A DNA stretch of 6,627 nucleotides, taken from contig WGSR01000085.1 of NCBI GenBank assembly GCA_014871545.1, positions 1 to 6,627 of the forward strand, written 5' to 3'. Made by a program: the position numbers and the translations under genes. The notes under the pieces were generated by a model that saw only the letters and a program-made list of their open reading frames with translations, ran no database searches and was not told where the DNA came from. This document shows, one piece after another, positions 1 through 6,315 of this stretch; position 1 is the stretch's first letter; each line of letters begins with the position of its first letter. Source of the stretch: Collinsella sp. (GTDB taxonomy: Bacteria; Actinomycetota; Coriobacteriia; Coriobacteriales; Coriobacteriaceae).

Positions 1-33
1 CGGGTAAGGACGGCCCGGCAACTAAAGCAACCA

Positions 34-76
34 AAGAAGCCCCGCACCGCCCGCCACGTTGCGAGGCTTCTTTTTA
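34..76 (+). terminator. Intrinsic terminator of an upstream plus-strand unit
   Basis: The arms AAGAAGCC (34-41) and GGCTTCTT (65-72) pair, extended by CGC (43-45) with GCG (61-63), and run into T71-T75. The loop is long and GC-rich. The T-run lies on the plus strand, so it ends transcription entering from the left edge. The gene it serves cannot be identified: bases 1-33 contain stop codons in one frame only (5-7 and 23-25) and are too short to name a protein. Confidence 0.6.
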
Positions 77-104
77 TAGCGCTTTCTTAAATGGTTTAGA
101 GCCC

Positions 105-110
105 TATACT
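105..110 (+). promoter_or_regulatory. Candidate -10 box for the ROK kinase gene
   Basis: TATACT at 105-110 matches the -10 consensus at five of six positions and lies about 40 nt before the start codon, just after the upstream terminator. No good -35 box is visible at 16-18 nt spacing (only T-rich sequence around 82-88), so the call rests on the -10 box and on the need for a promoter between the terminator and the gene. Confidence 0.35.
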
Positions 111-148
111 TTAGTCACGGAGCAACTCGTCCCAGAGAGAGGAATACT

Positions 149-1039
149 ATGGCAGAACAGCAGCTTATCGGAGCGCTCGAGGCCGGCGGCACCAAGATGG
201 TCTGCGCCACGGGCTATGCAGACGGTACGGTCCTGGAGCGTGAGCAGATCGCGACCACGACCCCGCAGGAGACCGTTGAGGCCGTCAATGCATGGTTTGC
301 CGACAAGGGCATCGCCGCACTGGGCATCGGCGCCTTTGGCCCCACCGCAGTCAACCCCGCTTCGCCCCAATACGGCAAGATCCTGGAGACGCCCAAAACG
401 GCATGGCGCTACTTCGACCTGCTGGGCACCATCCAAAACGAGCTCAATATCCCCTGTGGCTACGACACCGACGTCAACGTCGCCTGCCTGGGCGAGGTCA
501 CCTTTGGTTGCGCCCAGGGCCTCACTGACGTTGTGTATCTGACCATCGGTACCGGTGTGGGCGCCGGCGTGCTCTCGGGCGGCCAGCTCGTGCACGGCAT
601 GATGCATCCCGAGGCCGGCCACATCCTGGTCACGCGCGACCCGCGCGACACCATTGGCGAGCACAGCGCCTGCCCCTTCCACGACAACTGCCTAGAGGGC
701 CTCATCGCCGGCCCCGGCGTTAAAAAGCGCTGGGATGGCAAGAGCGCTGGAGACATGGCCGATGACCCGGAGGCCATGGACCTGCTCGCCGGCTATCTGG
801 CACAGGCGCTCATGACCTACACGCTGTGCTACGCGCCGCAAAAGATCATCATCGGCGGCGGCGTGGCCGACCACACCCCCATCGTGCCGCTCGCGCGCAA
901 GAAGTGCGCCGAGATGCTCAACGGCTATATCGTCACGCCCGAGGTCAACGACATCGATAACTACATCGTCAACAACAGCCTCGAGGGCAAGCAGGGCATT
1001 ATGGGCTGCCTGGCCCTGGGCGCACAGGCGCTTCAGTAG
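149..1039 (+). CDS. ROK-family sugar kinase, fructokinase-like (zinc-binding)
   Basis: This 296-aa protein has the usual length and all landmarks of ROK-family fructokinases (the B. subtilis GmuE/YdhR and ScrK type), cytosolic enzymes that phosphorylate a hexose, typically fructose to fructose-6-phosphate, with ATP. Visible in order: the N-terminal phosphate-binding GALEAGGTK (8-16), GIGAFGP (59-65), the catalytic-base motif DTDVN (106-110, D108 aligning with the Asp of the family ENDAN motif), the glycine-rich TIGTGVGAG (132-140), HPEAGH (153-158), and the adenosine-side IIIGGGV (233-239). H158 with C175, H178 and C181 (CPFHDNC) forms the zinc site typical of this branch. The start is set by GAGAGAGGA (135-143) five bases before ATG. 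The gene stands alone between two terminators, so no neighbouring transporter or glycosidase hints at the substrate; mannose or another hexose is possible. The family call is firm; fructose specificity is inferred. Confidence 0.9.
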   Translation: MAEQQLIGALEAGGTKMVCATGYADGTVLEREQIATTTPQETVEAVNAWFADKGIAALGIGAFGPTAVNPASPQYGKILETPKTAWRYFDLLGTIQNELNIPCGYDTDVNVACLGEVTFGCAQGLTDVVYLTIGTGVGAGVLSGGQLVHGMMHPEAGHILVTRDPRDTIGEHSACPFHDNCLEGLIAGPGVKKRWDGKSAGDMADDPEAMDLLAGYLAQALMTYTLCYAPQKIIIGGGVADHTPIVPLARKKCAEMLNGYIVTPEVNDIDNYIVNNSLEGKQGIMGCLALGAQALQ

Positions 1040-1122
1040 CAGACGCACCCACAGGGCGTGGCGCGCCCGACAAATCCGACCTACGGAACGACGCCACCAC
1101 GCCTCATATAAGTCCTCAAATA

Positions 1123-1167
1123 AAAAAGGCCGCCTAGGACCAAACATACGTCCTAGGCGGCCTTTTT
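1123..1167. terminator. Bidirectional intrinsic terminator between convergent genes
   Basis: Two perfectly complementary 18-nt arms (1123-1140 and 1150-1167) enclose a 9-nt loop. The core is GGCCGCCTAGGAC, and five A on the left and five T on the right provide U-tracts in both directions. It lies about 80 nt after the plus-strand ROK kinase stop and overlaps the last codons of the minus-strand VanZ-like gene, so it can end both transcripts. Confidence 0.9.
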
Positions 1168-1602
1168 GGCGCACATCAGCGACCGTAAGAGATATCGGAG
1201 CACAACGCCCGTTGCCGCTCCACAGCAGTCGATCATCACATCGGTGATCATGCCGGCGCGTCCCGGCACAAAGAGCTGAATCGTCTCGTCGATCGAGGGA
1301 ATCAGCAGCAGGAACACCGCCGTGGGCAGCAGCACGTCAAAGGTGCGCCGGCCCTCAAAATCAAAGGCGTGCGTTGCCAAGATGCCGAGCACCATATACT
1401 CGGTAAAATGCGCGCACTTGCGAACAACAAAGTTGGTCACCCATTCATATGGAAGTCCCACGCCGTGCAGGAAACCGCGGATAGCTTCCATGACCGTTAG
1501 GCTCAGCGAGCCCGACCCCGAGCCGGGAACCAGCGAATTGCCCCAGATCAAGAGCGCCATCAGGCAGGTTACAACCGCCCATTTTCGATTGATCTTAACC
1601 AT
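1153..1602 (-). CDS. VanZ-like family membrane protein
   Basis: This 149-aa integral membrane protein has the VanZ-like domain. VanZ gives low-level teicoplanin resistance in enterococci, but most homologues are chromosomal and of unknown function. Visible features: a hydrophobic first segment (about 8-24) ending in IWGNS, the conserved RKCAHFTEY (61-69) leading into the second segment (to about 80), a third segment (about 89-103), then DETIQLFVPGR (105-115) and DVMIDCCGAATG (121-132) inside the fourth. These His/Glu and Asp/Glu motifs at membrane borders are the family signature. ATG at 1602 follows the upstream gene's stop by 7 nt; the best Shine-Dalgarno, GGAGG (1619-1615 on this strand), lies within the upstream gene 12 nt before the start, suggesting translational coupling. 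The last codons and TAG stop lie inside the terminator stem. No vanA-type resistance genes are nearby, so a resistance role is not supported. Confidence 0.88.
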   Translation of the reverse strand: MVKINRKWAVVTCLMALLIWGNSLVPGSGSGSLSLTVMEAIRGFLHGVGLPYEWVTNFVVRKCAHFTEYMVLGILATHAFDFEGRRTFDVLLPTAVFLLLIPSIDETIQLFVPGRAGMITDVMIDCCGAATGVVLRYLLRSLMCAKKAA

Positions 1603-1609
1603 GCAGAAG

Positions 1610-3010
1610 TTATGCCTCCGCGCGGAGCGGCGCGAAGCTGGCGGTACCGCCCTCGATAACGCTCAGGTAGGCACGGCCCGTACGCTTGGCGGTAGAGGAC
1701 TGCAGGCGCTCGATCTCTTCCTCGAGGATCTGATTGACGCGCTCGTGACGACGGTTTTCCATAATGCCGGCGGCAATAGCCTCGGCCCGCTCGATGCTCT
1801 CGCGCGAGATACGGGCAGTATCCTCGGGGAACACAGCGCTGTGACGGCCGACATAGGCGGGGGCAGCGGGCTGAGAGGCAGCGACGGGAGCGGGGGCTGC
1901 AACAGGAGCGGGCTCGTCAATCTCATCCAGAATCGCGGTGGCGGCGGCCCACATGTCCTCGTGGCCCGAGTAATCGGCCATGGGGACATCAACCTCGAGC
2001 GAGGCGTCCGGAAGGTCGCCGGTGTCGATGCGATCTTGGGCATCAATCGATGCGGTGATGGCCGCAGGCTCATCGAGGTCATCGAGATCGATGTCCGCGG
2101 CACCGGAGATGATAGGCATACTGGCAAGGTTTGCATTGTACGGCGCAGCCTCAGCCGCCTGCTGCTGGGCAGGAGCGCCCCAAAGCGAGCTCTCGGCGGC
2201 ACGGCGGGCGGCAACGGCCTCCTCGTCCGCGGTCATGGCTTCATCAACGTACGAATTATCGGCAGAAGCGTTCGTGTCCGCCGAGGTAGCGCTGTAGGCG
2301 TTATTGGATGCCGCGTTGGCAACGAGTGCCACGAAAGCCGCAGTGCTGCCCGCAGGGGCGGCCTGGGAGCCCGATACGGCACGCGCCGCGGCGGCGATGT
2401 CGTCGCGATTGAAGGAGCCGGTCTGCCCGCCGTTGGTGAGCTCGTCGATGGCGACTTGATAGACGTCGCGCGAGTGTGCAGGGTCGCAGCTCACCGGCGA
2501 ATCGTCGTCGAGCATACTGTCGATCATGGACCAAGCCTCGGCCTCGTCCATAGCATCTGCGGCTCGAGCGATGGTAGGGACACCATCATCGGCATGACGG
2601 CACTGGAACGCACCAGTCAGGCCGGAAAGGAATGCCGAGGTAGACTGCTCCGCCTGAGCCTGAGAAGCAGAAGCCGCAGCGTAAGGAGTCGCATCCTGCT
2701 GCTGAGCTGGAATCGAGGCGGTCTTGAACTCGCTTTGATGCTGATTGAGATTGGCGGCACCGCCCATGGCATCGGGCTGGAACAGACGCTCTTCACGCTG
2801 CGCACGATACTCGGAGATACCCAGCGAGGCGGCATAGATACCCACGCCCGCCACCGCGCCCACGGCGAAGGGAACCGCACCCGCCACGACCGTCTCGTTC
2901 ACAGACGAAAACGGCAGCGTCGCGGCATACATAACCACGGGAGCGGCAAGGCCAATCCCGCACGAAAGTCCGGCAAGGACTGCTCGTTGTGTTGCATCAG
3001 AAGAAGCCAT
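1610..3010 (-). CDS. Hypothetical membrane-anchored protein with disordered acidic/Ala-rich cytoplasmic region
   Basis: I do not recognise this 466-aa protein. Two hydrophobic helices (about 11-33 and 41-65) form an N-terminal hairpin. The second is followed by SEYRAQREERLF (66-77), whose positive charge places the rest in the cytoplasm. Residues about 80-395 are low-complexity, rich in Ala, Ser, Gln, Asp and Pro. They include two similar acidic motifs, LDDLDEP (309-315) and LDEIDEP (361-367). A charged helix or coiled-coil segment (about 400-445, with NQILEEEIERLQ) precedes a possible C-terminal motif, YLSVIEGGT (448-456). ATG at 3010 is chosen because GGGGAG lies about six bases upstream; an in-frame TTG at 3037 has no such site. 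It is the first gene of an operon with the VanZ-like gene, 7 nt apart, under a promoter at 3147-3175. A role at the cell envelope, perhaps as a scaffold or anchor, is only inferred. A longer open frame on the opposite strand is a composition artefact. Confidence 0.75.
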   Translation of the reverse strand: MASSDATQRAVLAGLSCGIGLAAPVVMYAATLPFSSVNETVVAGAVPFAVGAVAGVGIYAASLGISEYRAQREERLFQPDAMGGAANLNQHQSEFKTASIPAQQQDATPYAAASASQAQAEQSTSAFLSGLTGAFQCRHADDGVPTIARAADAMDEAEAWSMIDSMLDDDSPVSCDPAHSRDVYQVAIDELTNGGQTGSFNRDDIAAAARAVSGSQAAPAGSTAAFVALVANAASNNAYSATSADTNASADNSYVDEAMTADEEAVAARRAAESSLWGAPAQQQAAEAAPYNANLASMPIISGAADIDLDDLDEPAAITASIDAQDRIDTGDLPDASLEVDVPMADYSGHEDMWAAATAILDEIDEPAPVAAPAPVAASQPAAPAYVGRHSAVFPEDTARISRESIERAEAIAAGIMENRRHERVNQILEEEIERLQSSTAKRTGRAYLSVIEGGTASFAPLRAEA

Positions 3011-3146
3011 GAGCTCTCCCCATCTTCCAGCACCCAAATCGCATCATTCAGTTGGCTGCGCGAGAGAAGATGAAGCGGGGCTATGCCCCAAAGCAACGGT
3101 ATATGGTTCGTTTCATCTGCGTTTTCCGTCGCGAAGCTTAAAAGCT

Positions 3147-3175
3147 ATTATGCGAAACCGCCCTGTCGATTGCAA
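3147..3175 (-). promoter_or_regulatory. Promoter of the hypothetical protein/vanZ-like operon
   Basis: Read on the minus strand, TTGCAA (3175-3170) is followed after exactly 17 nt by CATAAT (3152-3147), which is four and five matches to the sigma-70-type -35 and -10 consensus. Transcription would begin near 3140, leaving a leader of about 130 nt before the ATG at 3010. The leader contains a small GGGGC/GCCCC hairpin (about 3077-3089) with no clear function. Confidence 0.6.
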
Positions 3176-3249
3176 GCGACGATGTCGGATTGAAACGGGA
3201 AACCTGCTGCTTGCCAGTCTTATGGTCAAAAAAGCGCGGAGCGACGATA

Positions 3250-3284
3250 TAGAAAAGGGCCGAGGCTCAAAGCCCCGACCCTTT
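3250..3284 (-). terminator. Intrinsic terminator of rho
   Basis: On the minus strand, AAAGGGTCGGGGCT (3284-3271) pairs with AGCCTCGGCCCTTT (3267-3254) over 14 positions, two of them G-U wobbles, with a 3-nt apical loop and a TTTTCT tail (down to about 3250). It begins 38 nt after the rho stop codon, so the rho gene itself ends with a factor-independent terminator. Confidence 0.8.
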
Positions 3285-3321
3285 ATTGCATTGATGACTA
3301 TCGCTGCGTGTGGATGACAAC

Positions 3322-5865
3322 CTAGAACGTCTGCTCGTAGTCGCTGTGCTTTTTGGCCGAACGCACCAGGAACTCCTGGTTGGTGTTGGTGCCCTTAAGA
3401 CCCTTGATAAACGACGCGGCTGCGCGCTCGGTGTTGTTCATGCCGGCAAGAATGCGACGCAGGCCAAAGACAAACGGACGCATCTGCTCGTCGACCAACA
3501 GGTCCTCGTTACGCGTACCGGAGGCAACGGGGTCGATAGCCGGGAAGATGCGGCGATCGGCCAGGTCGCGGTCGAGCTTAAGCTCCATGTTGCCGGTGCC
3601 CTTGAACTCCTCAAAGATGACCTCGTCCATCTTGGAACCGGTGTCGATGAGGGCAGAGGCCAGGATAGTGAGCGAGCCACCGTTCTCGATATTACGGGCT
3701 GCGCCCAGGAAGCGCTTGGGCGGATACAGGGCCGCCGAATCGACGCCGCCCGAAAGGATGCGACCCGAGGCGGGCGCCGCCAAGTTGTAGGCGCGGGCAA
3801 GACGCGTGATGGAGTCGAGCACCACCACAACATCGCCGCCCAGCTCCACGATGCGTTTTGCGCGCTCGATGACGAGCTCTGCCACGCGAGTGTGGTTGTC
3901 GGCGGGCATATCGAAGGTCGACGCCACAACCTCACCCTTGATGGAACGCTGCATATCGGTGACCTCTTCGGGGCGCTCGTCGACGAGCAGGCAGATGAGG
4001 TGCACCTCGGGGTTGTTAATCGAGATAGACTGGCAGATCTTCTTGAGGATCGTGGTCTTGCCGGCCTTGGGCGGGGACACGATCAGGCCACGCTGACCCT
4101 TGCCGATCGGCGACACGATGTCGATGGCGCGACCGGTAATGGAGTCTTTGCCGTGCTCCATGCGCAGCGGCTCGTTGGGATAGACCGGGGTGAGGTCGCC
4201 GAACTTGGGACGGTTGCGAATCTGCTCGGGGTCTAGACCGTTGACGGTCGTGATTTTGGCGAGGCCGGCGCGCTTGTCGCCGCCGCGCGAAGGACGCAGC
4301 GAGCCCTCGATGACGTCGCCCGTGCGCAGGCGCGCGGAGCGGATGAGGTAGGCGGGCACGAAGGCGTCGTCGTTGGACTTCATGTAGCCATGGGCGTGGA
4401 TGATGCCGGAGCTGTCCGGGCGAATCTGCAGAATGCCCTTGATGTCGCGGAAGCCCTCGGCCTTCGCGGCGGTGACGTAGATCTCTTCGACGAGTTCGGC
4501 CTTCTTCTTGCCGGTCGTCTCAATCTCGAACTCCTTGGCCTTCTCGCGCAGCTCGGCGACCTTCATGGCCGCGAGCTCCTCGCGCGAAAGCGTGGGCTCA
4601 GTCGGAGCGGCATTGCGCTCCTTATTGCGCTGCTTGCGGTCGCGCTGACGGTTGCGACGGTCGTTGTTGCGCTCGTTGCGTTCCTCGTTGCGCTTGTGCT
4701 GGCGACGGTTGGAACGAGTGCCGTCTTCGGCCTCGGCGGGCGCGGCAGCATCGGTTGCGGCGGCGTCGGCATTGACCGCAGCGGCTTCATTGGCCTCGGC
4801 GCCAGAATCGACCTGCGCTTCGACATCAGCCTGATGCTCGGACGCCTTGGCCTTAGCGGACTTCTTACGACCGCGCTTGGGCTTCTCGGACGCAGGCTGT
4901 TCGACGTCTTGGGGCTCGGCGGCATCAGTCGATGCATCGGCGGTCGTCTCGTCGGAATCCTCGGACGCACCCTTCTTGGCAGCCTTAGCCTTGGACGTGC
5001 GCTTAACAGCAGTGCGACGGCTGCGACCGGGGCGGACGTCGGCGGGCTCGGCATCGGCGGGAGCGGCCTCGGAAGTCGCAGCATCCTGAACGGGTGCATC
5101 GGCAGCGGTTGCAGACTCGGCGGTCGCCGCAGCATCCCGAGCAGCTGCAGCTGCGGCTGCGGCCTTCTCTGCCTCGACGAAGGCCTTGGGCTTGCGACCG
5201 CGACGGTGCGGGCGCAAAGCCGGATCGACAACGGGAACTTCGCTGGCCTCGACAGGCGCAGCGGGCTCAGTTGGCGATGCGCCCTCCCCTGCCGCGGAAC
5301 GGACCGAAGCCTCAGTGAGCTCGGGGGTTACCTGTTCAGCAACCTGCTCGGCCTTAGCAGCCGTGCGACGGCGTGTGCGCGGTGCCGGCTTCTCGGTCGG
5401 TTGGTCGGCGGCAGGGGTCTCGGGCACAGACGGGGCTGCAAACTCGGTCAGAGCCGCGGCCTCGCGCTCGGCAGCACGACGGCGGGCGCGCACCACCTGA
5501 GCCTCGCTAATCTGCGCCAACGCACGTGCCTGCGCGACCTCATCGGAAATCGGCGCCGAGGAGTCAGCTGCAACGGTGCGCTTGGCGCGCGTCGTGCGCG
5601 TGGTACGGCGCTTGGGCTTGGTGACCTCCTCGCCGTCAGCAGCAGGCTTGGTCGTGCGGCGCGTACGCTTGGGCTTTGCCGGAGCAGCCTCCTCACCAGT
5701 TGCAGGCACGGCCTTCTCAGCCGCTGCAGGCGTAGGCGTCGAAGCAGCCTTAGGCGTCTCAGGAGCCGAGGCTTGCGCGGGCGCCGCGACCTGGTCCGAC
5801 GCAACCGGTGCAGCGGGAGCGGTCTGCGTCGTCGTTATTTCGTTTTCTTGCTGTTGATCAGACAC
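3322..5865 (-). CDS. rho: Transcription termination factor Rho with long N-terminal extension
   Basis: Rho is the hexameric RNA-dependent ATPase/helicase that ends transcription of untranslated RNA. This one has 847 aa against 419 in E. coli. From about 184 to 366 in E. coli numbering it aligns without gaps at an offset of 419. Residues about 1-425 are an Ala/Pro/Glu-rich, probably disordered extension with basic patches (64-73, 83-96, 160-171, 219-227, 279-298, 328-340) and an Arg/Asn-rich stretch (384-418). Rho_N follows at about 428-472, then the cold-shock-like RNA-binding domain at about 474-570. The ATPase domain has Walker A PPKAGKTT (598-605, K603), DERPEEVT (629-636), Walker B VVVVLDSITR (679-688, D684), a Q-loop around 704-713, the R-loop KGTGN (755-759) and the arginine finger R785. 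The GTG start has only a weak upstream GAG; no other start exists before M434, and MSDQQQ is a plausible N terminus. The RNA-binding domain lacks the usual GFGFLR aromatics. argS lies upstream on the same strand beyond its own terminator, so rho is probably transcribed alone. Confidence 0.97.
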   Translation of the reverse strand: MSDQQQENEITTTQTAPAAPVASDQVAAPAQASAPETPKAASTPTPAAAEKAVPATGEEAAPAKPKRTRRTTKPAADGEEVTKPKRRTTRTTRAKRTVAADSSAPISDEVAQARALAQISEAQVVRARRRAAEREAAALTEFAAPSVPETPAADQPTEKPAPRTRRRTAAKAEQVAEQVTPELTEASVRSAAGEGASPTEPAAPVEASEVPVVDPALRPHRRGRKPKAFVEAEKAAAAAAAARDAAATAESATAADAPVQDAATSEAAPADAEPADVRPGRSRRTAVKRTSKAKAAKKGASEDSDETTADASTDAAEPQDVEQPASEKPKRGRKKSAKAKASEHQADVEAQVDSGAEANEAAAVNADAAATDAAAPAEAEDGTRSNRRQHKRNEERNERNNDRRNRQRDRKQRNKERNAAPTEPTLSREELAAMKVAELREKAKEFEIETTGKKKAELVEEIYVTAAKAEGFRDIKGILQIRPDSSGIIHAHGYMKSNDDAFVPAYLIRSARLRTGDVIEGSLRPSRGGDKRAGLAKITTVNGLDPEQIRNRPKFGDLTPVYPNEPLRMEHGKDSITGRAIDIVSPIGKGQRGLIVSPPKAGKTTILKKICQSISINNPEVHLICLLVDERPEEVTDMQRSIKGEVVASTFDMPADNHTRVAELVIERAKRIVELGGDVVVVLDSITRLARAYNLAAPASGRILSGGVDSAALYPPKRFLGAARNIENGGSLTILASALIDTGSKMDEVIFEEFKGTGNMELKLDRDLADRRIFPAIDPVASGTRNEDLLVDEQMRPFVFGLRRILAGMNNTERAAASFIKGLKGTNTNQEFLVRSAKKHSDYEQTF

Positions 5866-5890
5866 AGTGTTTGCTCAACTTTCTTTTCAA

Positions 5891-5929
5891 GCCCTGTGAT
5901 CACATGCTCCCTGCATAAACCTTCAGGGC
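5891..5929 (-). promoter_or_regulatory. Possible alternative-hairpin leader structure of rho
   Basis: In the rho leader, GCCCTG (5929-5924 on this strand) can pair with either CAGGG (5913-5909) or CAGGGC (5896-5891). The two hairpins exclude each other and end about 25 nt before the GTG start. A perfect palindrome, TGTGATCACA (5895-5904), overlaps the second partner. Autoregulation in the leader is known for E. coli rho; that these helices do this here is inference. Confidence 0.25.
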
Positions 5930-6008
5930 GGCTAAACAGTCTAGTTCCATTCAAAACGACGGACATCATTGATCTGTATCGAGATGATTGCGTCATATAC
6001 GCAGCGTT

Positions 6009-6036
6009 AGTGTAACACAACCGCCGCCACCTGCAA
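6009..6036 (-). promoter_or_regulatory. Candidate rho promoter
   Basis: On the minus strand, TTGCAG (6036-6031) and TACACT (6014-6009) are 16 nt apart, and the -10 box is preceded by TGT, which fits an extended -10 (TGn). The match is moderate. A TTGACT farther upstream (6072-6067) is a better -35 but has only CCCAAT at 17 nt. Start of transcription near 6002 would give a leader of about 135 nt. Confidence 0.38.
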
Positions 6037-6120
6037 CTTAGTCATTGGGAACGCTCTTAAACGACTAGTCAAAAGGGGCACTCTTTGGTTTAACACCCAC
6101 AAATCTGACTGCCTCCGCCA

Positions 6121-6271
6121 AAACTATGGCGGTTTACTACGATGAATCGCTCAACCGCGACCACTCCGAAACTTGTTGAACTAAAACCGCAGGTAGATGC
6201 CCTGCACTTTTTTGCGAAAAGCTGGCGTGGTTGGAATTTCTCATATTCATCGTAGTAAACCGGCATAGTTT
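6121..6271. repeat. Imperfect inverted-repeat (foldback) element
   Basis: The arms 6121-6147 and 6245-6271 are complementary at 26 of 27 positions. They share CGGTTTACTACGATGAAT (18 nt, perfect) and AAACTATG (8 nt, perfect), separated by one mismatch (6129/6263). The 97-bp interior adds a second helix, CAACCGCG (6152-6159) with CGTGGTTG (6226-6233), containing one G-U, and a small hairpin GCAGG/CCTGC (6189-6205) followed by TTTTTT (6208-6213). The outer left side also forms its own hairpin, CCGCCA/TGGCGG (6115-6132), absent on the right because of the arm mismatch. No target-site duplication is seen at the ends. It could be a miniature transposon-like or dispersed intergenic repeat, or a structured RNA or protein-binding site. 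Confidence 0.75.
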
Positions 6272-6315
6272 CGTATTTCCAGCAGTTCCAAATTCGTCAA
6301 TACGTCGGCGTTTGC

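Larger units (their letters stand above)
3011..3321. other. Intergenic region between rho and the hypothetical gene
   Basis: These 311 bp hold the rho terminator (about 3250-3284), the operon promoter (3147-3175) and a leader of about 130 nt. Both flanking genes read leftward. A plus-strand open frame across the region (3009-3317) has no ribosome-binding site or recognisable protein features, and I see no other gene or known RNA here. Confidence 0.6.

Noticed and set aside
104..682. Minus-strand open frame inside the ROK kinase gene
   Set aside because: It is antisense to conserved ROK motifs. His/Gly/Val/Asp-rich composition is typical of a shadow frame.
692..1174. Minus-strand open frame across the ROK kinase end and terminator
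   Set aside because: It crosses the bidirectional terminator and is antisense to the kinase; no conserved features.
1153..1602. Glycopeptide resistance locus
   Set aside because: Only a VanZ-like domain is present. No ligase, dehydrogenase or dipeptidase gene lies nearby, and the family is common in chromosomes without resistance.
3008..3037. Upstream TTG start for the hypothetical protein
   Set aside because: The GGGGAG just before ATG at 3010 decides the start; the nine extra residues include no feature and TTG has no ribosome-binding site.
1322..3073. Plus-strand open frame of 583 codons
   Set aside because: It is antisense to the VanZ-like domain and the hypothetical gene. The minus strand has a promoter, a Shine-Dalgarno, membrane helices and VanZ motifs, while this frame is Arg/Gly-rich with no recognisable domain.
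3310..4236. Plus-strand open frame of 308 codons
   Set aside because: It is antisense to the highly conserved Rho ATPase core; no family features and no ribosome-binding site.
5895..5904. TGTGATCACA palindrome as a CRP-like operator
   Set aside because: The CRP site needs a six-base spacer between TGTGA and TCACA; here the halves touch. A 10-bp palindrome alone is weak evidence, and it lies downstream of the likely promoter.
4390..6015. Plus-strand open frame of 541 codons
   Set aside because: It is the reverse of the Rho extension. Its Leu/Gly/Arg-rich text is what antisense of Ala/Pro/Glu-rich GC-rich codons gives.
5835..6020. 61-codon open frame in the rho leader, possible leader peptide
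   Set aside because: It begins at TTG upstream of the candidate -10 box, has no Shine-Dalgarno, and its end overlaps rho by 31 nt out of frame. An internal ATG at 5996 would be nearly at the transcript start.
6121..6271. Element as a complete insertion sequence
   Set aside because: There is no transposase coding sequence in the 97-bp interior and no target-site duplication at the ends, so only a non-autonomous or structural element is possible.
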